Source: Gemmatimonadota bacterium
Lineage (GTDB): Bacteria > Gemmatimonadota > Gemmatimonadetes > Gemmatimonadales > Gemmatimonadaceae
Length of the DNA: 44,572 bases
Assembly: GCA_016218305.1 (NCBI GenBank)
Contig: JACREJ010000086.1
Span: forward strand, 1-44,572
Reading direction: 5' to 3'
Under the pieces are notes generated by a model. The model was not told where the DNA came from, searched no databases, and worked only from the letters and a program-made list of their open reading frames with translations. Position 1 is the first letter of the stretch. Each line of letters begins with the position of its first letter. Below are positions 6,457 to 16,901 of the stretch, one piece after another. Position numbers and translations under genes: made by a program.

Positions 6457-9162
6457 TCACCGCCCAATCAGAAACGCCAGCGCCTCCGGCATCCGCACCC
6501 GCCACGCCGTCTCGTTGTGCTCGGCGCCCTGCACCGCGCGGGTCAGCAGGTTGACGCCATCCTTGTATCCGGCTGATCGCATGACCGCGTTGGCGCGCTG
6601 CTGGTACGGCGCGTACATCCCGTCGAGCGTCGCCGTGCCGTGATCGAAGTACATGCGGTGCGTCTTGGGATCGGGCATCGTGCGCTGCAGGTAGTCGACC
6701 ATCGCGCCGTCCACCAGCGGCCAGTGCGTGCTCACGCACCCGGCGCCGCCGAACACCTGCGGATACTCGGCCACCGCATAGCACGAGATCAGTCCGCCCA
6801 TGCTCGACCCCATCGTGAACGTGTCGCCCGGCCCGGTCCTGGTGCGATAGGTCCTGTCAATGAACGGCTTGAGTTCGGTGACGAGGAACGTGAGGTACGC
6901 ATCGGAGATCACGCCGGCCGTGGACATCTTGCGGCCGGGCACCGACGTCATGCTGTCGCCCGCCGGCACCACCTTCTGCGGCATGTACTCCTCGAACCGC
7001 TTGGGCGTGTTCCACACGGCGACGACAATGGCGGGGCGCACCTTCTTCTGCGCGATGAGTTGCGTCATCGTCTCGTCGATGGCCCAGTCCACCCCGGTGT
7101 ACGACGTCGCGGGATCAAAGACGTTCTGTCCGTCGTGCATGTACAGCACGGGGTACCGCGCCGCCGTGTTGGCCGAGTATCCCGGCGGCAGCCACACTTC
7201 CACGTTGCGCGCCGCCACGAACTGCGACGGGAAGTCGCGGTGCATCCGGCGGTCGCCCGTGACGCCCAGCGACGGGCCCGGCGTGGCCTCGCTGATCACC
7301 GGCAGCACGCACGCGCTGCGCCTGGGCACGCGCACCGCCATTCCCTTGCCCCACGTGAATGGCGCGCTGCACGCGCCGAGCAGGTCGCTGCCCACCACGC
7401 CCAGCGGGAGGTGCGCCTCCACGGCCGCGGTGTCGTTGTTGATGACAATCGCCAACGCGCCGCGCTGGTAGACGAGGAGTTGATCCTCGACCACCAGGTG
7501 CTTGACACGTCCACCGCGCAAGTCGGCGCGCTCGGCGCGCAGCTTCAACAGCCTCTGCGTATGGGCCCAGACGGCCTGTTCATCCGCGGTCCGTCCGGCA
7601 GGCGTGAACGCGTCGCGCGCATCGCCGCGCCAGCCGCCGGGGATGGTGCGCCGATTGTCGGGGTCGCGACCGCCCGGAATGGCGATCTCGTCGCCGTAGT
7701 AGAGCAGGGGAATGCCCCGCGTCGTCAGGAGGAACGTGGCCGCCAGCTTGAGGCCGTCGACCGTGGCCCCCTTCTCGTTCATGAAGCGCTCGACGTCGTG
7801 GTTGCCGAGGAAGGGAGAAAGCCGGTTGGGATCGGGATAGACGTGGTCGCGCGCCACCATCATCGCGAGGTGGCGAATGGAGCCGCGCCGTGCAAAGACG
7901 TCGCGAATGGCGAAATGCAGCGGGAAGTCGAACTGATAGTCCACACCCGTCTTGATCTTGTCCCAGTTGGTCGTGCCGTCGAGATGAAAGGCAATCACCG
8001 ACGGGTCGCCGTCGAACGTCTCGCCGACCACGCGCAGGGCAGGGAACTCGCGCTTGATAGCCGCCATCCACGGCGCCCAGTAGCTGCGCGGCACGTACTG
8101 CCACGTGTCCTGGCGAATGCCGTCAATGCCGGTCATCCCGATCCACCAGAGGGTGTTCTGCGTGATGTAGCGTGCCACCTCGGGGTCATTCTGGTTGAGG
8201 TCGGGGAGGAACCCGCCGAACCAGCCGTCGAGCGTTGCGCGCCGCGTGTTGTCGGTGGAGTACGGATCGGCGAGCGCCCAGCCCTGCCAGGTGTTCGACA
8301 GGTGGTTGGCCTTGGTGCCGTTGTACCAGGTCGGCGTCGGCGCGTCGGTCACCCACGGGTGGTACGGCCCCGTGTGATTGGCGACCATGTCGATGACGAT
8401 CTTGATCCCCGCCCGGTGCGCGTCGTCCACCAGCCCGCGATACTCGTCGAGCGTGCCGAGGTGCTCGTCCACGCCGTAGAAGTCCACGGCGCCGTAGCCG
8501 TGGTAGTCGGTGACGCCCTCGTTGTCGTAGCGCTCGACCTCGTTGACCTTGTCGTTGTTGTCGTAGATGGGCGTCATCCAGATGGCGGTGACACCAAGCG
8601 ACTTGAGGTAGGGCAGCTTCTGCCGCACGCCGGCGATGTCGCCGCCGTGGTAGTAGCGTCCCTTGGTCCGGTCGATCAGCCCGGGCGACTTGGCCGGCGC
8701 GTCATTCGACGGATCGCCGTTGACGAACCGGTCGGGCATGATGAGGTACAGCACGTCATTGGCGTCGAATCCCGCGAAGCGGCCGGCTCGTGGCAGCGGC
8801 GCCGACACCGTGAAGTCGAAGCGTGCGTCGCCCGCCGTCGTGCGGACGGTGATCGGGTGCGCGCCGGGCCTGGTGCCCGCGGGGACCGTGACGTCGGCGA
8901 AGACGTACGTGCCGCGTTCGTTCACCTTGGTTGCCCCACAGCGCAGGGCCGCCGGGCAAGAGAGCCTGGCTCCGGCGAGGTGCTCGCCGCGAATGAGCAG
9001 GCGCACGGGGTTGATGGAGTGGCCGGCCCACCAGTTTGGCGGTTCGACCTTGCTGATGACGGGCGCCTGCGCAAAGGACAGCGCGCTCACCAATCCAAGC
9101 GCTGGAAACAGGGCCAGGCGAGGCCAACGGGGCGCACGCCCAACGGGGAACGGGGATGTCAT
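6457..9162 (-). CDS. Secreted GH13 amylase (cyclomaltodextrinase/neopullulanase-like) fused to an esterase domain
   Basis: The 901-residue product has a signal peptide (cleavage near residue 31), then an N-terminal Ig-like starch-enzyme domain (~34-120) and a GH13 TIM barrel (~130-540). Catalytic residues are present: nucleophile D352 in GIRQDTW, acid/base E381 in VVGETF, and D456 in LGNHDVERF. A beta domain ends near 625. The C-terminal part (~635-901) is a putative esterase domain of the alpha/beta hydrolase type: LYMHDGQNVFD, nucleophile S787 in GSSMGG, an acid near FDHGTATLD, and H882 in GAEHNET. The enzyme probably cleaves malto-oligosaccharides or cyclodextrins outside the cytoplasm while the esterase removes an acyl or similar group; the esterase substrate is unknown. 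The start overlaps the transporter stop by 4 bp (ATGA). Confidence 0.92.
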   Translation of the reverse strand: MTSPFPVGRAPRWPRLALFPALGLVSALSFAQAPVISKVEPPNWWAGHSINPVRLLIRGEHLAGARLSCPAALRCGATKVNERGTYVFADVTVPAGTRPGAHPITVRTTAGDARFDFTVSAPLPRAGRFAGFDANDVLYLIMPDRFVNGDPSNDAPAKSPGLIDRTKGRYYHGGDIAGVRQKLPYLKSLGVTAIWMTPIYDNNDKVNEVERYDNEGVTDYHGYGAVDFYGVDEHLGTLDEYRGLVDDAHRAGIKIVIDMVANHTGPYHPWVTDAPTPTWYNGTKANHLSNTWQGWALADPYSTDNTRRATLDGWFGGFLPDLNQNDPEVARYITQNTLWWIGMTGIDGIRQDTWQYVPRSYWAPWMAAIKREFPALRVVGETFDGDPSVIAFHLDGTTNWDKIKTGVDYQFDFPLHFAIRDVFARRGSIRHLAMMVARDHVYPDPNRLSPFLGNHDVERFMNEKGATVDGLKLAATFLLTTRGIPLLYYGDEIAIPGGRDPDNRRTIPGGWRGDARDAFTPAGRTADEQAVWAHTQRLLKLRAERADLRGGRVKHLVVEDQLLVYQRGALAIVINNDTAAVEAHLPLGVVGSDLLGACSAPFTWGKGMAVRVPRRSACVLPVISEATPGPSLGVTGDRRMHRDFPSQFVAARNVEVWLPPGYSANTAARYPVLYMHDGQNVFDPATSYTGVDWAIDETMTQLIAQKKVRPAIVVAVWNTPKRFEEYMPQKVVPAGDSMTSVPGRKMSTAGVISDAYLTFLVTELKPFIDRTYRTRTGPGDTFTMGSSMGGLISCYAVAEYPQVFGGAGCVSTHWPLVDGAMVDYLQRTMPDPKTHRMYFDHGTATLDGMYAPYQQRANAVMRSAGYKDGVNLLTRAVQGAEHNETAWRVRMPEALAFLIGR

Positions 9163-10478
9163 GCGGCGGCCTCCGCGCGGTCCTTCACGCGCGCCATGAG
9201 GAGGGCGGCGAGCGCCATGAAGACGCCTCCGGCGATGACCGCCGCCATCCGGTTGTTGTCGAGCAGGTGGTTCATCACCCAGCCAAAGCCCAGCGAGGCG
9301 ACGATCTCGGGAATGACGATGAAGAAGTTGAAGATCCCCATGTAGACGCCGGTCTTCGCTGCGGGGATCGAGCCGGCGAGGATGGCATATGGCATTGAGA
9401 GCGTGCTGGCCCACGCGATGCCGACGCCGACCATCGAGAGCAGCAGCCAGTTGGGATTGCTGATGACGGACACCGACAGCAGCCCCGCCGAGCCGGCGAG
9501 CAGGCAGGCGGCGTGCGTGACCTTGCGGCTCGTCTTGTGCGCCAGCGGCGGCAGGAGGAACGCGACGATGAAGCAGACCAGCGAGTAGGCGCCGAAGCAG
9601 ACGCCGGCCCACTCGATGCCCTTCTGGTACAGCGGCGACGTGGGGTCGGGAGCGCCGAAGACGTTGGTTGCCACCGCCGGGCCGAAATACAGCCACATGC
9701 AGAACAGGCCAAGCCACGTGCAGACCTGCACCAGCGCGAGCTCGCGCATGGTGTCGGGCATCGCGCGGACGGCCTTCACGATCTCGGCGAAGCCATGCGC
9801 GATGCCGGCGCTCCGCTGCTTCTCCGCTTCGAAGGCGGCGAGGTCGGCGGGCGGCGTCTCGGCGGTCGTGAGCACCGTGTACAGCACCGCGCCCAGGAAG
9901 GCCGCGGAGCCGATGTAGAACGAGAGCTTGACCGTCGTCGGGATGGCGCCGGAGGCCGCGCCGCCGCTCACGCCGAACCAGTTGGTCATCATCCACGGCA
10001 GGGCACTTGCCACGACAGCGCCGATGCCGATGAAGAAGCTCTGCATCGCGAAGCCGCGCGTGCGCTGCGACTGGGGAAGCAGGTCGGCGACGAAGGCGCG
10101 GAACGGTTCCATCGAGATGTTGATGGACGCGTCGAGAATCCAGAGCAGGCCGGCCGCCATCCAGAGCGTGCTGGAGTTGGGCATCAGGATCAGTGCGAAC
10201 GAACTGAGCAGGGCGCCCACCAGGAAGTACGGCCGCCGGCGCCCGAAGCGCGGCGACCACGTGCGGTCGCTCATGTGGCCGATGATCGGCTGCACGATGA
10301 GCCCCGTGAGCGGCGCGGCGAGCCAGAGGATCGGGATCTGGTCGGGCTTGGCCCCGAGGTACTCGTAGATGGCGCTCATGTTGGCCATCTGCAGTCCCCA
10401 GCCGAACTGAATGCCGAGGAAGCCGAAGCTCATGTTCCAGATGGTCGAGAACTTCGTGGGGGCGGGTTGCGTCGCCAT
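9159..10478 (-). CDS. MFS sugar transporter (SLC45/maltose-type)
   Basis: The 439-residue protein has about 12 hydrophobic segments. The opening [21 protein letters not shown] with [10 protein letters not shown], the loop [19 protein letters not shown] after helix 2, and [20 protein letters not shown] are typical of the sucrose/maltose:H+ symporter-like branch of the major facilitator superfamily. Its place between glgX-malQ and a secreted amylase points to uptake of maltose or malto-oligosaccharides released outside the inner membrane. It starts 10 nt after the glgX-malQ stop and its own stop overlaps the amylase start, so the genes are co-transcribed. The substrate is inferred from context; the family call is firm. 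Confidence 0.88.
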   Translation of the reverse strand: MATQPAPTKFSTIWNMSFGFLGIQFGWGLQMANMSAIYEYLGAKPDQIPILWLAAPLTGLIVQPIIGHMSDRTWSPRFGRRRPYFLVGALLSSFALILMPNSSTLWMAAGLLWILDASINISMEPFRAFVADLLPQSQRTRGFAMQSFFIGIGAVVASALPWMMTNWFGVSGGAASGAIPTTVKLSFYIGSAAFLGAVLYTVLTTAETPPADLAAFEAEKQRSAGIAHGFAEIVKAVRAMPDTMRELALVQVCTWLGLFCMWLYFGPAVATNVFGAPDPTSPLYQKGIEWAGVCFGAYSLVCFIVAFLLPPLAHKTSRKVTHAACLLAGSAGLLSVSVISNPNWLLLSMVGVGIAWASTLSMPYAILAGSIPAAKTGVYMGIFNFFIVIPEIVASLGFGWVMNHLLDNNRMAAVIAGGVFMALAALLMARVKDRAEAAA

Positions 10479-10488
10479 ATGCGAACTC

Positions 10489-13400
10489 CTAGCGGTCGTA
10501 GAGGTCCACCAGCGCGCGGAGCCGCTGGACGAGATCGGGAGTGAGCTGGTCCCACGTGAAGCGGAATCCCCAGTTGCCGGCCTGGCGCCCTGGGAGGTTC
10601 ATGCGCGCCTCGCCGCCGAGGCCGAGCACGTCTTGCAACGGGATAAGCACGGTGTCCGCCACCGACGCGAGCGCGGCGCGCATCAGCGTCCAGTGGATCT
10701 CGCGGCCGTCCGTGTTCAGATATCGCCGCGCTTCGTCCTTCTCCTTCTCGATGTCCGCGGCGGTGCGGATGGAGTCGGGGCCCGGCGTGGAGTTCCACCA
10801 GCCGATCGTCGTGTCATTGTCGTGCGTCCCGGTGTAGACGACGCGTGCACGCGGATACGTGTGCGGCTGGAAGTTGTGCGCCTGGTCGTCACCGCCGAAG
10901 GCAAATTGCAGGATGCTCATCCCGGGATACCCGAACCGCTCGCGCAGCGCCTCGACCGCGGGGGTGATCACCCCGAGGTTCTCGGCGACGATCGGCAGCG
11001 GGCCGAGCGCGTGGGTGATGGCCTCGAACAGATCGGCCCCCGGGCCGGGAACCCACTCGCCGTGGATGGCCGTCGTGTCGCTCCCGGGCACTTCCCAGTA
11101 CGCCTCGAAGCCGCGGAAGTGGTCAATGCGCACCGTGTCGAACATCTCGAACGCTGCGCGCATGCGGCGCACCCACCAGTCGTAGCCGGTCGCGCGCAGC
11201 TTCTCCCAATCGTAGATGGGATTGCCCCACAGCTGGCCGGTTGCGCTGAAGTAGTCGGGCGGCACGCCGGCCTGCACGGCAGGACGTCCCTGCGGGTCGA
11301 GCTTGAAGAGCGTGGGATTGGCCCAGACGTCGGCGGAGTCGTGCGCCACGTAGATGGGCAGGTCGCCCATCAGCCGGATACCGAAGCGATGGCAAGCCTG
11401 CCGCAGCGCGCGGAACTGCGAGAAGAACAGGTACTGCTCGCGCCGTACGTGCTCGATGTCGTTTGCCAGTCGCGTACGCCAGGTGGCGAGCGCGTGCGGA
11501 TCGCGCCGCGCCGCGCCGTGCTCCCATGACGTCCACGACGCGCCGCCGTGGGCGTGCTTGAGCGCCATGAACAGCGCGTAGTCCTCGAGCCACCACGCCT
11601 GCTCGGCGCAGAAGATGCCATACGCGTCGTCGGGGGTCATCGCGGCGGTCGCGGCGCGCAGCAGGGCGTGCTTGTGCCGGATGACGCGCCCGAAGTCCAC
11701 GGTGTGCACCGGGAAGTCACCGCCGTCCCCCGGGACGTGAATGAGCAGCGGGTTGCCGGCAAAGGCCGAGAAGCACTGGTAGGGCGAGTCGCCGTAGCCG
11801 GTGGGGCCGAGCGGCAGCATCTGCCAGAGCGTGGCGCCCGCGGCGTGGAGCAGTTCGACGAAGCGATGGGCGTCGGGGCCCAGGTCGCCGATACCGTGTG
11901 GGCCGGGGAGTGACGTCGGGTGCAGCAGGATACCAGCGCTACGAGGGAACATCATCTGGGCAGGGGGAGCCTCGTGTGGAGTGCCGGGACGCCGAACGGC
12001 GGCGGCGGTGTGGCTGGCGCCGACGGGAGACACCGCCGCGGGCAGGACGGCGTGGCTCGTCGTGTCGGCGCCCGCGGAGCGGACCGGACGCTCGACGACG
12101 ACCGACACCGAGCGGGCCGCGGCCGCGATGCTTCCCGGGTGCGGGAGCGGCTCCCGCTCGTGGAACGGCGGCTCATGCGCCGTGTCGAGCACGTGGTGCC
12201 AGCGAAAGCCGCGTCGCGGAGGCGGGAGCAGCACGGGAACATCGCGCGCGGAGCTGTTGAGCACGAGGGCCACGCGGTCGGCCGTCGTGAACGACTCGCC
12301 CTCGGCTAGCACGGCGACGAGGACGCGCGCGTCGGGTCCGTCCCAGTCGGTGGCGCTCATCTCGGCGCCGTCGGCGCGGCGCCAGGCGACGTCGGCCAGC
12401 GACGTGACCGGATTCGTGACGCCCGTCAGCCAGCGGTCGGCGCGCAGCGCCGGATGGTCGCGCCGCAGGGCGGTGAGCGCGGAGAGAAAACCGATGAGGT
12501 CGCGATCCGCCGACTCCCACTGCAGCCAGGTCAGCGCGCTGTCCTGCGCGTAGGCGTTGTTGTTGCCTTGCTGTGTGCGCCCGCACTCGTCGCCCATCGA
12601 CAGCATCGGCGTGCCGCGCGCGCAGAGCAGGGTGGCCAGCAGGGCGCGCACATCGCGGCGCCGCGCGGCGTTCACGCGGGCATCGGTGCTCGGCCCCTCG
12701 ACGCCGTGGTTCCACGAGTGGTTGGTCACGGTGCCGTCGCGATTGCCCTCACCGTTTGCCTCGTTGTGCTTCTCCGCGTAGGACACGAGATCGGCCAGCG
12801 TGAAGCCGTCGTGGGCCGCGAGGAAGTTCACCGAACGCGAGGGATTGCGCTGGCGTCGGCGGAGCACGTCGGCCGAGCCGGCGAGGCGTGTCGCCAGCTC
12901 GCCGGTGAGTCCGGAATCGCCGCGCCACCAGCGCCGCACCGCGTCGCGGAACTTGTCATTCCACTCGCCCCACGAGGCGGGGAAGGCCCCCGCCTGGTAG
13001 CCGCCGGGACCGACATCCCAGGGTTCGGCGACGAGCTTGAGGGAGCGGAGCAGCGGGTCGGCGGCGATGGCGGCGAGCAGGGGCGCCGAGGCATCGAAGC
13101 CCTGTTCGCGACGCCCGAGCGTCGTCGCGAGGTCGAACCGGAAGCCGTCCGCGCCGGTTGCCTGCGCCCAGTGCCGCAGCGCGTCGAGCGCGAGTCGCGT
13201 CACGGGCGCGCGGTCGAGCGCCAGCGTGTTGCCGCACCCGGTGTCATCGACGTAGCGCCGCGGATCGCCAGGCACGCTGCGGTAGTAGGTGGCGTTGTCG
13301 AGGCCGCGCAGGGACAGCGTCGGCCCATCGACATCGCCCTCCCCGCTGTGGTTCAGCACCACGTCGAGGATCACCTCGAGTCCCGCCTGCTGCAGCGCGG

Positions 13401-14139
13401 CCACCGCTGCGCGCAGCTCGGCCATGCCGCCCGGCGCGAGCCGCGGGTCGGGCGCGAACCACGCGATCGGGTTATAGCCCCAATAATTCGTCAGCCCGGC
13501 ACGGGCGAGGTGCGGTTCGTCCACCGCGGCGGCCAGCGGCATCAGCTCCACCGTCGTGATGCCCAGGCGCACGAGGTGGTCGATGACCGCAGGATGCGCG
13601 AGCGCGGCGCAGGTGCCGCGCAACGACGGCGGCACGGCGGGGTGCAGCTTCGTGAAGCCGCGCACGTGCAGCTCGTAGATCACCGTCTCGCCCCACGGCA
13701 CCTGCGGCCGCGACGCGGCGATCGGCGTCGTATCGGCTACGGCCACGCCCTTCGGGACGACGGCGGCCGAGTCGTCCGTGCGGCACGTCCCATCGAGATT
13801 GTGCTCGCGCATCGCCGGATGGAAGGCGAAGGCGCGGTCGAGCGCGCGGGCGTACGGATCCACGAGCAGCTTCGCCGGGTTGAACCGATGGCCGTCGTGC
13901 GGGGCGTAGGGGCCGTGTGCCCGCAGGCCGTATCGCGCGCCGGCGGCCACGCCTTCCACGAATCCATGAAAGACGTCGCCCGAGCGCGCGGGCAGTGTGA
14001 TGCGCGTCTCCCGGTCGTCGTCTGCGAACAGGCAGAGTTCAATGCGCTCGGCATGCGCCGAAAAGACGGCGATGTTGGCGCCATCAGGGGTCAGGGTGAG
14101 CCCCAGCGGATCGGGCCGGCCGGCACGCACGGGTGGCAT
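10489..14139 (-). CDS. Fused glycogen debranching enzyme (GlgX) and 4-alpha-glucanotransferase (MalQ)
   Basis: One uninterrupted 1216-residue frame carries two enzymes. Residues 1-~680 are GlgX/isoamylase-type: CBM48 (~10-95), then a GH13 barrel with nucleophile D336 (GFRFD), acid/base E372 (VAEPWD) and D444 (AAHDGF). Residues ~683-728 are an Ala/Pro/Val-rich linker. Residues ~730-1216 are a GH77 amylomaltase: SAGILLHPTSLPGPHGIGDL, D1006 (VRIDHFRG), E1053 (VAENLG) and D1107 (GTHDND). All catalytic residues are intact. GlgX removes short branches left by phosphorylase; MalQ disproportionates the freed malto-oligosaccharides so that GlgP can use them. Fusion would couple the two steps. The gene starts 3 nt after glgA. 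Both halves are cytoplasmic; no signal peptide is seen. Confidence 0.94.
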   Translation of the reverse strand: MPPVRAGRPDPLGLTLTPDGANIAVFSAHAERIELCLFADDDRETRITLPARSGDVFHGFVEGVAAGARYGLRAHGPYAPHDGHRFNPAKLLVDPYARALDRAFAFHPAMREHNLDGTCRTDDSAAVVPKGVAVADTTPIAASRPQVPWGETVIYELHVRGFTKLHPAVPPSLRGTCAALAHPAVIDHLVRLGITTVELMPLAAAVDEPHLARAGLTNYWGYNPIAWFAPDPRLAPGGMAELRAAVAALQQAGLEVILDVVLNHSGEGDVDGPTLSLRGLDNATYYRSVPGDPRRYVDDTGCGNTLALDRAPVTRLALDALRHWAQATGADGFRFDLATTLGRREQGFDASAPLLAAIAADPLLRSLKLVAEPWDVGPGGYQAGAFPASWGEWNDKFRDAVRRWWRGDSGLTGELATRLAGSADVLRRRQRNPSRSVNFLAAHDGFTLADLVSYAEKHNEANGEGNRDGTVTNHSWNHGVEGPSTDARVNAARRRDVRALLATLLCARGTPMLSMGDECGRTQQGNNNAYAQDSALTWLQWESADRDLIGFLSALTALRRDHPALRADRWLTGVTNPVTSLADVAWRRADGAEMSATDWDGPDARVLVAVLAEGESFTTADRVALVLNSSARDVPVLLPPPRRGFRWHHVLDTAHEPPFHEREPLPHPGSIAAAARSVSVVVERPVRSAGADTTSHAVLPAAVSPVGASHTAAAVRRPGTPHEAPPAQMMFPRSAGILLHPTSLPGPHGIGDLGPDAHRFVELLHAAGATLWQMLPLGPTGYGDSPYQCFSAFAGNPLLIHVPGDGGDFPVHTVDFGRVIRHKHALLRAATAAMTPDDAYGIFCAEQAWWLEDYALFMALKHAHGGASWTSWEHGAARRDPHALATWRTRLANDIEHVRREQYLFFSQFRALRQACHRFGIRLMGDLPIYVAHDSADVWANPTLFKLDPQGRPAVQAGVPPDYFSATGQLWGNPIYDWEKLRATGYDWWVRRMRAAFEMFDTVRIDHFRGFEAYWEVPGSDTTAIHGEWVPGPGADLFEAITHALGPLPIVAENLGVITPAVEALRERFGYPGMSILQFAFGGDDQAHNFQPHTYPRARVVYTGTHDNDTTIGWWNSTPGPDSIRTAADIEKEKDEARRYLNTDGREIHWTLMRAALASVADTVLIPLQDVLGLGGEARMNLPGRQAGNWGFRFTWDQLTPDLVQRLRALVDLYDR

Positions 14140-14142
14140 CGA

Positions 14143-15600
14143 TCAGCCGGCGCGGTCGGCCGCGAGCGCGCGGAAGAGCGCGGCGTACTGCTCCGCCGGC
14201 CGCGCCCACGAGACGTCGGTCTTCATGCCGCGACGCTGCATCTGCCGCCAGGACCGCGCGTTGCCGCGCAGCGTCGCGACGCGCTCGAGCGCAAACGCGA
14301 GGGCGTCGCGCGAGTCCGGCGCGAAGACGACCCCGGTGCCGGCGTTTGCCGACAATGCCATCTCGTTGGCGTCGATGACGGTGTCGGCGAGCCCGCCCGC
14401 GCGCGCCACCACCGGCACCGCGCCGTACCGCAGCGCGCAGAGCTGCGTCAGGCCGCACGGTTCGAAGCGGGACGGCACGAGCAGCGCATCCACGCCGCCC
14501 TGGATCTGGTGCGCGAGTGACTCGTCGTACCCAATGCTCACGGCGATGCGATCCGGGTACGTCGCGGCCGTTTCCTGCAGCGCGGCTTCCAGCGTGAAAT
14601 CGCCCGAGCCGAGGAGGGCCAGTTGACCGCCCTGCGCGATCAGCGCCGGGAGCACCGCCGGCAGCAGGTCGAGTCCCTTCTGCCAGGTCAGTCGGCTCAC
14701 CACGCCCACGAGAAGCGCGTCGGGGTCGAGGGCGAGATCCAGGCGCGCCTGCAGCGCCCTCCGGTTGGCGGCGCGCCGCCCCAGCCGGCGCGCATCGTAC
14801 GACGCCGCGAGAAAGGGATCCGTCGCCGGATTCCAGACGTCGGTGTCGATGCCGTTCAAGATCCCCGTGAGTACGTCGGTCCGGTGTCGCAAGAGGCCGT
14901 CGAGCCCCATGCCGTGCTCCGGCGAGCGAATCTCCGCCGCGTACGTCGGCGACACCGTGGTGACGCGGTCGGCGAGCGCGAGGCCCGCCTTGAGGTATCC
15001 GATGTCGCCGTAGTACTCGACGCCGTCAGCGGCGAAGGCGCGCGGCGGCAGGCCGATGACCTCCAGCAGGTCGCGCGGGAATTTGCCCTGGAAGGCGAGG
15101 TTGTGCACGGTCATCACGGTGCCGGGGCGCCGGCCGTCCGCGTAGTGCAGCAGCGCTATGGCGAGCGCCGCCTGCCAGTCGTGCGCCTGCACGATGTCGG
15201 GCGCGAAGCCGGCCACCGCGCCGCGCGCCACGTCGGCGGCGGCCGCGCCGAGCGCGGCGAAGCGCTGCGCGTTGTCGGGCCAGTCGGTGCCGTCCGGCGC
15301 GACGTACGGATTGCCCGGCCGCGCGTAGAGGTGCGGCGCGTCGAGCACCAGCAGGTCGAGCCCGCGGGCGCGCCCCGCGAGCAGCCGCGCCGGACCGCCC
15401 TGCAGGTCGTCGTACTCGCGCACGACGGTCGCCGCCTCGAGCGCGCCGAGGACCGAGGCATACCCGGGGAGCAGCGTGGTCGTCGCGATTCCCTCGTGCG
15501 TGAGCGCGAGGGGCAGCGCCCCCACCACGTCGCCGAGCCCGCCCGTCTTGACGAGCGGAAACGCCTCCGACGCGACGGAGAGCACCGTGCGCAGCGACAT
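14143..15600 (-). CDS. glgA: Glycogen synthase (ADP-glucose type)
   Basis: The 485-residue GT5 glycogen synthase transfers glucose from ADP-glucose to a growing alpha-1,4-glucan. The N-terminal ADP-glucose-binding KTGGLGDV motif is at residues 18-25. Further signatures are [44 protein letters not shown] and [11 protein letters not shown], followed by GTGVVF near the C-terminus. Length is normal for the family. ATG shares one base with the glgC stop (TGATG), so glgC and glgA are tightly coupled, which fits their consecutive reactions. ADP-glucose comes from GlgC next door. Confidence 0.97.
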   Translation of the reverse strand: MSLRTVLSVASEAFPLVKTGGLGDVVGALPLALTHEGIATTTLLPGYASVLGALEAATVVREYDDLQGGPARLLAGRARGLDLLVLDAPHLYARPGNPYVAPDGTDWPDNAQRFAALGAAAADVARGAVAGFAPDIVQAHDWQAALAIALLHYADGRRPGTVMTVHNLAFQGKFPRDLLEVIGLPPRAFAADGVEYYGDIGYLKAGLALADRVTTVSPTYAAEIRSPEHGMGLDGLLRHRTDVLTGILNGIDTDVWNPATDPFLAASYDARRLGRRAANRRALQARLDLALDPDALLVGVVSRLTWQKGLDLLPAVLPALIAQGGQLALLGSGDFTLEAALQETAATYPDRIAVSIGYDESLAHQIQGGVDALLVPSRFEPCGLTQLCALRYGAVPVVARAGGLADTVIDANEMALSANAGTGVVFAPDSRDALAFALERVATLRGNARSWRQMQRRGMKTDVSWARPAEQYAALFRALAADRAG

Positions 15601-16865
15601 CAGGCGCCCAGCCGGTCGATCATCGGCTGCGTGATGAGGCAGACGCCGCGCTCGGTGCGGCGGAACCGGGCGGCGTCATACGCCGGGTCCTCGCCCACCA
15701 CGAGGCCCTCGGGGATGCGCACACCGTGGTCGATGACCACGTTGCGCAGCCGGGCGTGGCGGCCGATGTCGGTTTCGGGGAGGACCACCGCGTTCTCCAC
15801 CGTCGCGTACGAATGCACGTGCGCGCTCGTGAAGAGCAGCGACCGGCGCACCGTCGCGCCGGAGACGATGCAGCCGCCGGAGACGAGCGAGGAGAAGGCC
15901 TGGCCCCGCCGGTCGTGCTCGTCGAAGACGAACTTGGCCGGCGGCGTGATCTCGGCGTACGACCAGATCGGCCACTCGCGGTCGAACAGGTCGAGCGGCG
16001 GCACCACGTCGGTGAGGTCGATGTTCGCGTCGAAGTACGCGTCAATGGTGCCCACGTCCCGCCAGTAGACTCCCGCTTCGCCCTTGCCGCGCACGTATGA
16101 GTCGCTGAGGTTGTGCGCCACCGCCGTGCCGTGTTTCACCAGGTACGGGATGATGTCGCGGCCGAAGTCGCGCGATGACCCGGGATCGGAGGCATCCCGC
16201 CGGAGCTGATCGTTGAGGAACGTGCGCTTGAAGACGTAGATGCCCATGCTGGCCAGCGCCCAGCCGGGCTTGCCCGGCATCTCAGGCGGGTTGGCCGGCT
16301 TCTCGAAGAAGTCGATGATCCGCTTTGCGCCGTCCACGTGCATCACCCCGAGGCCGCTGGCGTACTGAAGGGGGGTCTCCACGCATCCAACGGTCACATC
16401 CGCACCGGAGTTCACGTGCTGCACAAGCATGCGCTCGTAGTCCATCTTGTACACGTGGTCGCCGGCGAGGATCATGATGTACTCGGGGGCGTAGCCGTCG
16501 ATGATGTCGATGTTCTGGAAGACGGCGTCGGCCGTGCCCGCGTACCACTGCGTCTCCGACACGCGCTGGCTGGCCGGCAGGATGTCGAAGCTCTCGTTGC
16601 GCTCGGGGCGCAGGAAGTTCCACCCGCGCTGCATATGGCGGATGAGACTGTGCGCCTTGTACTGCGTCGCGACCGCGATGCGCCGGATGCCGCTGTTCAG
16701 CGCATTCGACAGCGTGAAGTCGATGATGCGTGACTTGCCGCCAAAGTAGACCGCCGGTTTCGCCCGCCGGTCAGTGAGCTCCATCAGGCGCGCCCCGCGT
16801 CCGCCGGCGAGGACGTACGCCATCGTCGAGCGGGCGATCGGGGTGGAGTAGGTGGCGAGGGCCAT
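15600..16865 (-). CDS. glgC: Glucose-1-phosphate adenylyltransferase (ADP-glucose pyrophosphorylase)
   Basis: The 421-residue enzyme makes ADP-glucose from ATP and glucose 1-phosphate, the committed step of bacterial glycogen synthesis. Visible signatures are the nucleotide-binding [12 protein letters not shown] with [14 protein letters not shown], then [38 protein letters not shown] and [18 protein letters not shown]. The C-terminal left-handed beta-helix region ([31 protein letters not shown]) is also present. The 36 nt spacer from glgB is the longest inside the glg gene run, but I see no promoter in it. Allosteric control by glycolytic intermediates is known for the family and is not readable here. 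Confidence 0.97.
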   Translation of the reverse strand: MALATYSTPIARSTMAYVLAGGRGARLMELTDRRAKPAVYFGGKSRIIDFTLSNALNSGIRRIAVATQYKAHSLIRHMQRGWNFLRPERNESFDILPASQRVSETQWYAGTADAVFQNIDIIDGYAPEYIMILAGDHVYKMDYERMLVQHVNSGADVTVGCVETPLQYASGLGVMHVDGAKRIIDFFEKPANPPEMPGKPGWALASMGIYVFKRTFLNDQLRRDASDPGSSRDFGRDIIPYLVKHGTAVAHNLSDSYVRGKGEAGVYWRDVGTIDAYFDANIDLTDVVPPLDLFDREWPIWSYAEITPPAKFVFDEHDRRGQAFSSLVSGGCIVSGATVRRSLLFTSAHVHSYATVENAVVLPETDIGRHARLRNVVIDHGVRIPEGLVVGEDPAYDAARFRRTERGVCLITQPMIDRLGA

Positions 16866-16901
16866 GGGGCGGATTCGGTGCGGGTGGGGTGCGTCGGCCG
16901 G

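Noticed and set aside
6640-9345. 901-codon open frame on the plus strand opposite the amylase-esterase gene
   Set aside because: It is antisense to an intact enzyme gene, is rich in Arg, His, Val and Ala as expected for a GC-rich mirror frame, and has no recognisable domain.
14139-14143. Frameshift or assembly join between glgX and malQ halves
   Set aside because: The frame 10489-14139 is continuous, with a linker of normal composition and both domains complete.
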